Assembly (NCBI GenBank): GCA_964019335.1
Contig: OZ025655.1
Span: 248,001 to 312,000, forward strand
Length of the DNA: 64,000 nt
Reading direction: 5' to 3'
Source: Diplonema japonicum
Lineage: Eukaryota > Euglenozoa > Diplonemea > Diplonemida > Diplonemidae
In this document: piece by piece, positions 40,740 through 50,600 of the stretch
How positions within the stretch are numbered: position 1 is the first letter of the stretch
Layout of the letters: every line of letters starts with the position of its first letter
Program-made: the position numbers and the translations under genes
The notes under the pieces: generated by a model
The model's input: the letters and a program-made list of their open reading frames with translations, nothing else
What the model was told of the DNA's origin: nothing
The model's database searches: none

Positions 40740-42219
40740 TCTTTTTTTCCCCTCTCCCCTTTCCTTTTGTTTTCTTTCTCCTTTTTTTCCTAATATTCTT
40801 TTGAAGAGAAGGCGGGATAATAAAAAAAAAAGGAAGAGAGAAAAATGGAAATATATGTAACAAAGAAAAAATGAGTTTTAATAGTGAGGGTGAGGGATGA
40901 AGGGGGGGGGGGGGGGGGGAGAGAAATGTAAGGGAAGAGAGGGAACGGGTAAATAAAAAAGATAAGAAGGGGGTGGGGGGTGTTTGTGGCAGTTTCTTTT
41001 TCATTTTCGTTCTTTCTTTTTTTTTTTTTTAAAATCCTTTGCCCACTTCTTCTTGCCCATTCCTAAATTTTGATCTTGTTTTCCTTCTCAAAGGGTGTGG
41101 GTTGAGGATTCCTTTTTCTCTCTTTCTTTTTCTTCTTCCCCGTTTTTTTCTTTTTTCTTCTTTTGTTTTCCAGATTTTATTCTCTCCCAAAAACAGGGGA
41201 AAATGTGTTGCTTCTGTTTTATTAACATAGGAACAAAATATCTACAAAAAAAAAAAAAAAAAAAAAAAAAAGAGGGAAAACACCGTTCGCGTCAGCTTTC
41301 TTCTACTCTGTTGCAAGCATTCTTCAATTCAAAGACGGGCAAAGTAAAATATCTCTCGAAGTCTTCTTGGAAGCAGGCACAGCAGACACAAAGGGCTTGG
41401 TGCCCTTGGATAAAAATATTGCCAAGCAATTTCGAAAGACAGTGGGGAAAAAATTTGTGTCTGCACAAGTGAAACTATTGGTGCTCACAGGCTGGAAAAA
41501 AGTTCTTGCAATCGAACGGTGTTTTTCCCAAGGAAAATAAAAAAAGAAAAAGAAAAAAAAGAAAAAAAAAGAGAGAGAGAATGGGATTTGGGTTTCTTCT
41601 TTTGCTTCTCACATCGGTCTCACTAGCAGGAAGAAGAGGGGGGAAAAAAAAACCACTTGTTTACTGGATACCTTGTGTTTTTAAGAGTAATTTGGGGGTT
41701 TTGAACCTTTTCCGGATATTTGTGTGTGAAAGCAAAAGGGAGGATGGGGGGACGAAGGCGATTTCTCGCATATAGATTTTTCAAATTAAAAGTCTCCCCC
41801 CTTTCCCTTATTTCTTCATGTTCCTTTTTTTTTTTTTTTTTTTTTTTTTTACAAGTTCCTTTGAAAAGAAAAGAAAAAAGAGTCAGTTCATTGTCGTTCG
41901 TACACAGCACAGCCGGGGGTTAACCTGTAGAAGGATAAGCCGACATGCCACCACTACTCTTTTTAAGCAATTGTAATTCATTGTCAAAATATTGTTCTAT
42001 TCTTGTTCAAAGCAAAAAAGAAAGGTTGTGAGGAAAAAAAAAAAAAGGTAAAACCTTAAAAGAGGAATTGGCTGTTGTTTGTACGTGTGGAGCACACGTT
42101 GCCAACGATTCCCTTTTTTTTAGACAAGCCAAAAAAAAAAAAAAAAAAAAAAAAGACTCGTTCTTGCAAAAAAAAAAACTTTTTTTCAAACACTATCTCC
42201 CCCCCCCCCACTTTCTCAT
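40740..42219. other. Long intergenic region with a plus-strand orphan segment
   Basis: Nearly 1.5 kb between MCMBP and the CIPK-like kinase. It holds a G19-type run near 40903-40919 and many A/T runs. One base-balanced island at 41275-41540 is coding-like on the plus strand and is listed separately. A second island (41880-42110) contains no clear frame. Confidence 0.6.
41226..41540 (+). pseudogene. Orphan coding-like segment on the plus strand
   Basis: This is the only place where the plus strand looks protein-coding. A frame open from 41226 to the TAA at 41538-41540 becomes base-balanced after a poly(A) run at 41246-41270. It then encodes about 85 residues with normal composition (FYSVASILQFKDGQSK, FLEAGTADTKGLVPLDK, QVKLLVLTGWKKVLAIERC). 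There is no ATG; the start might be a 3' splice site after the poly(A) run, as in many introns here, but I find no upstream exon. It may be a gene fragment, a retroposed remnant or a terminal exon. I do not recognise the family. Confidence 0.35.
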
Positions 42220-42305
42220 TCACGCCACAGCTTCCTCCTTCTGTACAGGAGGAGCTTCACCATTGGCAGGAGGCATCATCTGGTCCGTGCTGACAATAAT
42301 TTCCT

Positions 42306-42353
<48 letters not shown>

Positions 42354-43015
42354 ATCCCCTCCAAGTAGCAAACAATTTGAGAGAGCTTCGCAACACAGTC
42401 TCGGTACAGCTGGTGGTAGTCGAAGGTGTCTCCCCTAGTTCGCCTCATTTCAACAAGGGAGAGGGTGGCGGAGATGGTGGGCTGCACGATCACTGCATAG
42501 GTGAGCATTCCCTTCGTGGCGTTGAGGAATCCCTTCAGTTCATTGGGGTTCTGCTTACTCGGCTTCGGATTTGCCTTGAGATCAGCTAACGAAGAGGACA
42601 CCGCCTTGAGAGTGTCCTCAAAAGAACGGCATGTCATGAACCTCGTGGACCTCTTGATGGCGACAGACTGCTGCTGTACTGTAAGAGAGTGCAGGGTGCC
42701 TTGTGTCAGGGCACCTATTATTTGGAATGCGTTGAGTCCGATATGTGTCCCATTTCCTTGTTTGGCGTCCTTTGCTCCACTTTCCCGGGCATCGGTAGCC
42801 CACTCTTTGACCTGCTGCTTGCTCGGTTTCACTTGCGTGCAGCCTTTGAAAGTCTCTAGCTTACTCCTGTCAAAACCATCTGCGAACCACTTATGGCTGA
42901 GAATCTCTTCCATCGAAAGCCGCTTCTCAGGATCGACCTGAAGCATCTTCGAGATGAGATCCTGTACTGGTTCGCTAAAATGACGAGCCATACGGTAGTC
43001 CCCTCTCTCGATCTG

Positions 43016-43047
<32 letters not shown>

Positions 43048-43306
43048 AGATCCTCTACCTTGTTGAACAAAGCGTTCATGTTCTGGTCGTCGAAAGGCAG
43101 GTACCCTGCCAGCATGACGAACAATATGACACCGCAGCTCCATATGTCAGCGGTGATGCCGTTGTACCCAGCCTCCTTAAGGACCTCCGGCGCCACGTAG
43201 TTCGGCGTCCCGCACACTGTCTGCAACATGGTGCCGCCCCCTTTCGGATCGTTCAGCGCGCCCCGTTGCAGATTTGAGAGCCCGAAATCGGTGATTTTGA
43301 GGTTGT

Positions 43307-43340
<34 letters not shown>

Positions 43341-44208
43341 CCCCAAAAAAAAAAAAAAAGTTGTCTCGATTTTAGTGGTGCCATGCGGTATGTGACACAG
43401 CGGCCACCCTTGTGAAACTTCGCCCCGAAGCCTCCCAAGTCCCCTGTGGTCCCGTAGAAAGTAAAAGTGGTAAAGAAAGCTTGGAAATTGAAATAGGGAG
43501 AGGGGCCACAGAAGCAATTAAACACCAACTGGAGAGTTGTGGGAGGCTTGCTTCACTGGCACGATGCCGCGGGGAGGCTACTTGCCTGACCTGGTGAAGC
43601 CACCTCCTTGTTCGATGTAATGGGATAAGGGACTCTCCGTTGAGGGCGATGCTAACTGGCGCCACGCGTAGGGTGGGCTCTCCACCCCCGTCCAGGTTTC
43701 CCCACGTGTACGGCTTTAGAACGAGAGTTTCCCTTTCGCTTGTGTTTCTCCAAACCACAATTACCAGGAACCACCACAGGGAGGTTGGAAACATTGGTCC
43801 CCAAAAAAAAAGAAAAAAAAAAAAAAATACCCTTCCATCGAGGAGTAGATTCTCCGGTTTCAAATCTCGGTGTGCGACCTGTTGCGTGTGGCAGTAGTAC
43901 AGTCCAAGGATCAGCTGTTGGAAGAAGTTTCGGGCTGTTGCTTCGTCGAAACGCTTTGCAGCGACAATGCGGTCAAAGAGCTCACCACCCGTGACCAGCT
44001 CCAGCACCAAATAAATATGTCTCTGTGTCTGCAGCACCTCATACAGCTTCACCACATTGTCGTGGTCCAACAGCTTCATGACCGCAATCTCACGTTTCAG
44101 TTGCTCCTCCATGTGCTCTCTCTGCAACTGTTCCTTGTCTATTATCTTGATGGCATAGCTCTTGTCCGTTTCTGTGTCTATCCCTAACTTGACCTGGGGG
44201 GGAGAGTT

Positions 44209-44241
<33 letters not shown>

Positions 44242-44310
44242 CCAAACCTTTGAAAACGCCCCCGACCCCAGGGTCTTATCCAACTGGTACTTCCCGATTT
44301 TCTTCGGCAT
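42220..44310 (-). CDS. CIPK/SnRK3-like Ser/Thr protein kinase, five exons
   Basis: Exons: 44310-44248, 44193-43831, 43307-43059, 43012-42374 and 42303-42220. Introns are 54, 523, 46 and 70 nt, and joined frames agree exactly. The product is 465 aa. The kinase domain shows the Gly loop (GSGAFSKV), Lys37 (YAIK), HRDLKPENLL, DFGLSN and GTPNYVAPE. After it, residues ~300-320 contain GLNAFQIIGAL, matching the NAF motif by which CBL calcium sensors bind and de-repress CIPKs. The C-terminal domain ends with VEMRRTRGDTFDYHQLY, very close to the KA1-like end of plant CIPKs. It is therefore probably a calcium-regulated kinase. No CBL gene is in the window. The four introns carry the longest homopolymers of any gene here. 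Confidence 0.88.
43308..43830 (-). other. Unusually long second intron of the CIPK-like gene
   Basis: At 523 nt this intron is about ten times longer than most introns in the window. On the coding strand it opens GTATT followed by two T runs and ends with T15, GGGG, a run of about 30 A and the AG. Between the tracts lie ~430 nt of base-balanced sequence without a recognisable gene. The T and A tracts could pair and loop out the middle. Confidence 0.7.
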
Positions 44311-44464
44311 CCCTCCCTTTTTTGTTTCTTTTCTTTTCTTTTTCTTCTTCTTTTTTTTTTTTTTTTTTTTGGTGCCCTCCCTCCTATGGTTTCGTTTTTT
44401 TTCCCCTTCCCATAAAAAGAACAATCAGTAGGAATATATATATAAAAAAAACAGTTTTTTTTTT

Positions 44465-44476
44465 CCCCTCGAGGGG
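44465..44476 (-). terminator. GC palindrome in the 3' flank of the DUF1917 gene
   Basis: A 12-nt perfect palindrome, CCCCTCGAGGGG, 100-112 nt past the DUF1917 stop and 25 nt past the conserved 3'-flank box. In RNA it can form only a short stem or a dimer. Its role is unknown. Confidence 0.3.
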
Positions 44477-44500
44477 TAACGGGCAAGGGCCAAAAAAAGA

Positions 44501-44566
44501 AATTCACTATGATAGGAACGAAGTGGTTAGCAACGGCCCGCGAAAAAATAAAGAGCTAGGGTTAAT
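44501..44566 (-). promoter_or_regulatory. Conserved 3'-flank box, copy 2
   Basis: Starts 11 nt after the DUF1917 stop codon and matches the box behind the GBP-like gene (36335-36405). A weaker partial match, GTTGTTAGTGACCACTAC, lies at 45693-45710 directly after the P450 stop. Confidence 0.45.
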
Positions 44567-44576
44567 AAATTTGTTT

Positions 44577-45059
44577 CTACTGTTCCCTTTTCGTGGGAAG
44601 CCAATAGACGTGAGATCCCGCCTCCGCGCCGAGAGTCTGCGCATCTGTCTTGAAAAACATTTTCCCAGAGGGAGGCGAGTAAGGAATCACATCGAGGATG
44701 CTCTGCCCTGTCTCTTTACAGGCAGACTCATTGCCAGTACAGTAAAGGACAATGACGGCGGTTCGCCAGGATGAATACCTCTCGTGGCTTGTGGACACCT
44801 TCATGCTGCTTACACCAGACAAGGCTCCGCTATGGTACATCTTCCTGCAGAGCTGCCACAAGGTCCCGACTTCGGTGGTGTCGCATTCTATCAGCCACTT
44901 CCCGTCGCTCTTGTTTTCAAGATATCTCTTCACCTCTAGTTCAGTCACCCATGGCCGATCCTTCACTCCGCTCGGGTCCACGTCCCCTGCCTCATCCTTC
45001 ATCCCGTGAGCACGGAGATCGACACGTGCCTTCAGTTCTGCCAGCACACCTCCAGACAT
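44577..45059 (-). CDS. DUF1917 / UPF0696 family protein (C11orf68-like)
   Basis: A 160-aa protein from the ATG at 45059 (MSGGVLAEL). Family features are a Trp early on (DRPWVTELEVKRYL), GKWLIECDTTEV, the SMKVSTS strand, VIVLYCTGNE and a C-terminal FFKTDAQT, matching the family's KTDAxT block. DUF1917 folds resemble eIF4E, and binding of capped RNA has been suggested, but the function is unproven. The frame is open upstream through an AC-repeat leader. A separate ATG at 45231 heads a 34-codon upstream frame that I cannot join by a GT donor. The start is therefore moderately certain. Confidence 0.6.
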   Translation of the reverse strand: MSGGVLAELKARVDLRAHGMKDEAGDVDPSGVKDRPWVTELEVKRYLENKSDGKWLIECDTTEVGTLWQLCRKMYHSGALSGVSSMKVSTSHERYSSWRTAVIVLYCTGNESACKETGQSILDVIPYSPPSGKMFFKTDAQTLGAEAGSHVYWLPTKREQ

Positions 45060-45716
45060 ACAGTAGCCGTGTGGTGTGTGTGTGTGTGCCTGATTTTCTT
45101 TTTTTTCTCCTCTTTTTTCTTTGTTGTCAAAAAAGCCAAAAGAAAATGCGATCAATTGTTTTTTGAGAGGTCTGTTTGGGGCCTAGGTGACAGTTGCTCT
45201 GCCGCTTGGGAAGCGCAATAGCTGATGACATCTTGTCCCTCGAGCGTCGGTCGTTACGCTGTAACGTCGGCTAAAAGTCTTGCTGTGCAATTAAAAAAAA
45301 AAAGATGCGTAATGGTCATCTCAAGAAAAGAAATTATAAAAAGATTACGTTCAGCAGAGGGGGGGGGGGGGGGGGGGTTATTCCTTTCCCTTTTTTTAGT
45401 CCAATATGGTAGGAAATTATTCTCTTTTTTATTATTTTCTTCTTTCCCCGTTCTCTTTTTTTTTTTTTTTTTTTTTGCTTTCTCGACGAGTATATTCTGT
45501 CGGAGAAACAAAGGGGAGGTAGAAAGGAAAGAAGAAAAAAAAGATGTCTTGCGACAATCACCTCATAAAAAAATCTCTTTTTTTTTCTTTTTTTTTTTTT
45601 TTTCCCATAGTGTCGATTACAATATCCGAAATAGAAAGGAAGGGGGTGGCTGGAAGAAAGGAAAAAAAGAAAAAGAAAAAGAAAAAAAGCAGTTGTTAGT
45701 GACCACTACTACTTGT
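45060..45716. other. Intergenic region between DUF1917 and P450
   Basis: 657 nt. It contains an AC/GT repeat at 45070-45090, a base-balanced stretch at 45170-45290 with a 34-codon upstream ORF (45229-45231 as ATG), a G19 run near 45359-45377, and T runs. The P450 3' flank is at the right edge. Confidence 0.55.
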
Positions 45717-47228
45717 TTACCTTCTGTGAACATTGACCTTCAGCCCCTGGTCATTCAGCTGCCAGGTTACCGACGTGATCAGTTTTGGTTTGAAACCATC
45801 GACTTTGGAAAACCTCAACTGGGAGAACAACGTGAGCAACGTAATCTGCCCCTCAAGAATAGCCATCTCCCTGCCAAGGCAGAGACGGGGACCTGCGTTG
45901 AATGTGGGGTAAAAGTGATCCTCATAAGTCTTCCCGTCCAACCAACGCTTGGGATCGAACTCATCCGCAGAAGGACCCCAGTGCTTGGGGTTTCTGTTCG
46001 TGCCCATTGTAAGCCAACCTACTTGATCTCCAGCCCTGAGACGGACACCAGAGGGAAGAGTAGTATCGGAAAGAGTTACTTTTTCATTAATAGGAACAGA
46101 CGGGCGGAGACGCAGAGTCTCAAGGAAGACAGCCTTAGATACTGGTGCTTCTTGAATATCATCAAAGGTAAGCGGCTCGGAAACAGATCCCGCAAAACAT
46201 TTCATAGCTTCCTTGTGAAGCTCATCCTGCCACTTGGGGTTCTCCACTAAGAGCTCAACGCATGATGTTAGTGCGGACCCTGTCGTGTCTCTCCCGGCAA
46301 TGGCAAAGTTTAAAATCATATCTCTGATAAACTTCTTGTCGTACTTCCTCCCCTCTGACATGGCGTTCTCAAGGAAGAGTCCTGTAATGGTCGGGTCGCC
46401 CTTCACAACATCGTCCTTGGGGGATCCCTCGTCGTCGTAATAACTATTTACAACCTTTGCAAGGTATGAGTCGATGGTCCCAATGGATTCTGTGATCTGG
46501 CGTTCGTCTTCAGAGCATTGAAAGTACCTGTTGATCTTCCACCATGGCGTCAGGAACCTGCAGATCACTTTACTTTGAAGAACATCGAATGCTCTTTGAA
46601 ACGCACGGTCCTCCATATTCCCACGAAGGGAGTTCACCTCTCTGTTGAAAGCGATTCTGTTGATCGTGTCGAAGGTGAAGTTGTAGAAGTATGGCTGCAT
46701 GTTTGTTGGTTCGGAGGAACCGACTTCCTGTTCGATAAGGATCTTCACGAGTTCTTGCGCGTGGCTGCCGAACATCTCGGACATTCTGTCGCGAAGCTGC
46801 CTTCTGTTGAACATATGGGCGGAGATGATACGTTGGTCCTTCCATGCTGCACCGTTGGTGTTGAAGATACCATCTCCCAGAAGAGTCTCGAAGATATCGA
46901 TGAGCGACTGGGCTTTTTCAAAGTTTCCGAAATTGTCTCTCAAGATGTATTTGATGTCTTCGGGTTCCACCACCACCACCCCTGACCTCCCGCCGATGTG
47001 CCCCCACCCGTAGGCCTTGTAGCCGTTCCTTACCATTTCGTAGAAGTTGTACTCTGCCACCGACACCGACTTGTCTTTCAACACCTGTTTCCCTTCGTGT
47101 CTCGTTACCCCGAAAAACGGCTCGTAACCAGAATGTGTTTGGATTCCCGGAGGGCTCGTTGCCCTCAGTTTGAACAACAGATAACCGATTAGCACCACTA
47201 TGCCCACTGCTATGTACATGAGGCTCAT
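45717..47228 (-). CDS. Cytochrome P450, CYP86-clan-like
   Basis: A 503-aa single-exon microsomal P450. The N-terminal anchor is MYIAVGIVVLIGYLLFKL followed by a Pro-containing hinge (SPPGIQ). The I-helix oxygen site is AGRDTTGSAL, the K-helix ETLRLRP (ExxR), and the haem loop FNAGPRLCLGRE with the axial Cys. The C-helix region LLGDGIFNTNGAAWKDQR closely resembles fatty-acid omega-hydroxylases of the CYP86/94/704 type. It likely sits on the ER membrane and oxidises fatty acids or sterol-like lipids, supplied by an NADPH reductase. The leader before the ATG is AAAATAG-AAA, as in the CYTH and RS-rich genes. Confidence 0.9.
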   Translation of the reverse strand: MSLMYIAVGIVVLIGYLLFKLRATSPPGIQTHSGYEPFFGVTRHEGKQVLKDKSVSVAEYNFYEMVRNGYKAYGWGHIGGRSGVVVVEPEDIKYILRDNFGNFEKAQSLIDIFETLLGDGIFNTNGAAWKDQRIISAHMFNRRQLRDRMSEMFGSHAQELVKILIEQEVGSSEPTNMQPYFYNFTFDTINRIAFNREVNSLRGNMEDRAFQRAFDVLQSKVICRFLTPWWKINRYFQCSEDERQITESIGTIDSYLAKVVNSYYDDEGSPKDDVVKGDPTITGLFLENAMSEGRKYDKKFIRDMILNFAIAGRDTTGSALTSCVELLVENPKWQDELHKEAMKCFAGSVSEPLTFDDIQEAPVSKAVFLETLRLRPSVPINEKVTLSDTTLPSGVRLRAGDQVGWLTMGTNRNPKHWGPSADEFDPKRWLDGKTYEDHFYPTFNAGPRLCLGREMAILEGQITLLTLFSQLRFSKVDGFKPKLITSVTWQLNDQGLKVNVHRR

Positions 47229-47612
47229 TTTCTATTTTCTTTTTTGAGAACGGGCTGCGGTACTGTGATGGGATAATGACATGAATAAGGCTGGACAGAA
47301 AAAAAGAAAAAAAAACAAGGCGTGGAAGAGATACAGTAGAAAAAAAATGGATCGGCGAAAGACAAAGACAAAAAAGTTGAGATTCTGCAGGGGGGGGGAC
47401 TGACATAGACATATTGAAGTGACAAAAAAATAAAAATAAAAAATCTAGAACAATAACACAAAGAGTAGTACGGGGCGGAGCAGTTCCTGACTGTATTTCT
47501 TCTATTCAATAAAGGTGGGAAAATAAAAAGAAAAAAAAAAACGTTTTCCCCTCAGTTGCATAGCCTAATTATTTCGTAGGCATAAAATGGTTAGGGTAAA
47601 TAAGGTATCCCT
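47229..47612. other. Intergenic region between P450 and the C2 giant
   Basis: 384 nt with moderate homopolymers. The 3' flank of the C2 gene contains a small inverted repeat, GCCTA...TAGGC, at about 47567-47583. No gene is seen. Confidence 0.55.
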
Positions 47613-50600
47613 CTAATTATCCGAGGAGGCAGCCTCTTCGTCCTCAAGCCACTGGTCAGGGAAAAGGTAAGCACGAGGAGGTGAAGAAGAAGCTAGTTCG
47701 ACCGTCGTGTGCGAGGGAGCACGAGGGGTTTTCTTTTTTGATTTTTTCCTCTTTTGAGTGTCAGACCCTGGGACTACTATGTCCTCCGCAGCAATGTGCG
47801 TTGGGCGGTCCAGGCCATTGAACTTCACAAACAGGAAACCCTTTCTTAGCGTCTCCTCCTCTTGCACCACACCTGCAGCACCGCTGATTAATTGCTTGCC
47901 TTGCAACTCACGAGGTGCCCGTAACTTAACAACTTGTCCCGGCACCGCCACTGCGCCGATCTTCTTGCGTTGGCCCATCTTCTTGTTTAACGAAATCCCC
48001 TTTGACTGCATTTCTGTTGTGCGCAATATGCTTTCTTCGCTACGTTTAACAGTAGGCGGCAACACCTCCTCTTTCTTCTTCGGCGGCCCCCGCACCCCTG
48101 CAGGACGGTACGTCTTGAGCTTCAACCTTCCCAGGATCTTTTCCATGTCCTCGTCCTTTACCTTAAGGGGTTGTTTCACAGGAGGTGTTGGGGAGAGGGT
48201 TTGGATCTTCCGTGCAGGGCCGCCACCTGCTCCGCGGATGAACTGTTTCGGTCCTGCAGAGCTGACCCCAGGGTCTACCCAGCTGGCCTCTAGCAGTGCT
48301 TGCAATGTGGACTGGTTCACAGCCGATACTCCGCTCCTTCCCACAGCTTCCTCGTCACCGCCTGCTACGGCTGCTGAGTAGCTCGACGATACCATGTGCC
48401 ACATAACAGCATTGCTACATGTGCCCACCCTTGGTGCGTGTAGCCTTTTAGCGCCAAATGCCACAGGCGCTGTCATGTTCGCCAACACACTGTCAGGCGC
48501 TGCACTTGGTGGCTGCACCGTGCACCGCACTTGGTGCCCCACCGCGAATCCCGAATCGATTGTGTCCCCGATCCTCGAAGGTAGTGTATCTGTCGGCTGC
48601 GTTGTGTCATGCACTAGTGTATTTCCTGTGGTCGTCTGAAGCTCCATAGTTGCTTGTTTCTTCTCGCAGCCTCCCACAACCAAAAGGTTGAACTGCACGT
48701 CCTTCACAGGCACCACCGGCTGCTGTAGCGAAGACGCTTCGTCTCCCAGAAGTTTCAACAACTGCGTAGATCGCTCCTTCTGCGCATCTTTGCGCTCCTG
48801 GAGAGTCTTCTGCTTATCAGTAAGGTCGCCAGATGATGCTTGCGAAACACGAGGCTTGAAGGCTGCAATGCACATTCCCCAGCGTCCTTTTTTAGTTTCG
48901 GTGGACTTGTTTTCGGATGTGAGTGTTCTGCTGATGCTGCTCTTCATAGATATTTTCTGCCAGACAGCAGACCCGAAGGAGAATTGATAGCAAGAGTCTT
49001 CACCGAAGACACGTTCGGAGTTCCTGCCGCCCATGATGATCATTGACGGGCCGCTGACAGTGGCAGCGTGCTCCGCACGTGGCTCAGGGATATCGCCGTT
49101 AGTTCTTGGCGTGCTCCACACCTTGTTGCGGAGGTCCAGCACGTGCAGGTCGTCTAGGTAGTGCTGTCTCTCTTGTGTAGACGTCATGTCACCCGCATCG
49201 GTGCTGTGGTCTGGGTGCACTGTCACACCGCCAAACACGAACATGAAACACGAGCTTGGCTTCAGCACCGCTGTGTGGTGCGACCTTGGCAGCGGTGCGT
49301 CTCCGTAAACGGCCTTCACCCACGACCACTTCCCTGTGGTAATGTTGTAGCTAGCCACGTCGCCCCGGCGGCATTCGATAGTGCTGTATTTGATGTTCGG
49401 TTTTCTCAATCTGCTTGTGCGCGAAGTGTCATAGACGGCCTGCTTGATGAATATAGACCACCCGCCGTACACAATCATCTTCGACTTGTACACAACAGAA
49501 CTGTGGCATGCACGAAAGTCCCACCCAGGTCCGTGGGCGGGGAGCTTCCTCCAAGTACCTGCCGACAGGTCGTACTCAACAACGGAATCGAAGTAGCCAC
49601 CGGGTGGCCCCTTAGGTGTGTCGCCCAATGCAACCTTCGGGTCGTCCCAGTAGTCACCATCCGTGGACACTTCGATAAAGTGTGAGTCGGTCTCCACAGT
49701 TCCCCCCATGGCTGTGAGCCCCGCATCTAGCCCCCCTGGTCCGAACCCACCGTACACAAGCAGTTTGTTCTGATGGTGCACCATCGTCGCACCGTACCTC
49801 TCGTGTGGACACTTGCTTTCAAGCACACTCCACCTGCTAAGCTGGTTGTCGTACTGCCGCATCACGGCGCTGTATCCTGACTTTGTTTTCCCGCCGAACG
49901 TGAACAGCTTGCTCCCCACCTTGACACTCGCAGGTCCCACAGCACCTGCAGTGTGGTCGGAAGGCGTAACGCCTCCGATAGACAGCCCGCCCCACTCAGT
50001 CGCGGTTTCCATCCATTTTGTGTCATTCAGTTCGATGGTAGGCTGCCCGCATGCAGCACACATCACATCTTCGCCGGACATGGGCATCTTGCACTTCTTG
50101 CACCACCGCTCGTAGCCAGCGTTCATCACAAGGTCGCCCTTGTCCTGATCTAACGAGGACAGGTGTGCCTCGAGGTCCACGATATCACCGCTGGCGAAGC
50201 CATCAACAATCTCGCCATCCTTCAGCTTGAACAGGGGCAGCTGTTGACGCAGCTCTTCGGAGTGTGCAATGTCCTGCAACAGAAGTACCCTGGCAGCAAG
50301 GGCGGACTTTGACTTATTGTCGATGATTTCGACACGAAGGCCCTCGTCTCCTTCCATGAGGGGGAGCTTCCATTGCTCTCTGATGCCTTCCTTGTCCCAA
50401 GTGAGGTCCTGCCCTTGTTGCCGCATAGTTTCCCTGCTCATATCCCCAAGCGTTACCCGCACTGTGCACGTCTTGTTTGCCGCATGAACCTTAGCCGATA
50501 ACACCGACACTGTTGCTATTCCAACAGGATCTCCCTTCGGAGCCTCAGCCTCCTCCTCCTCAACGTCGAACACTCGCCATTCAACAGACAGTGTTCCCAG

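Noticed and set aside
41581-41775. A 64-codon plus-strand frame beginning with a signal-peptide-like hydrophobic stretch
   Set aside because: The hydrophobic part is made from T-rich low-complexity DNA, and the remainder has no recognisable composition or homology. Chance is more likely.
42304-44247. Poly-lysine and poly-phenylalanine stretches in the kinase reading frame as real protein sequence
   Set aside because: They interrupt conserved kinase motifs, and removing them at GT-AG boundaries restores the exact family sequence and frame.
45130-45231. ATG at 45231 as the start of the DUF1917 gene through an extra first exon
   Set aside because: Its 34-codon frame closes before the main frame, and I find no GT donor that would join the two in frame. 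It is better seen as an upstream ORF.
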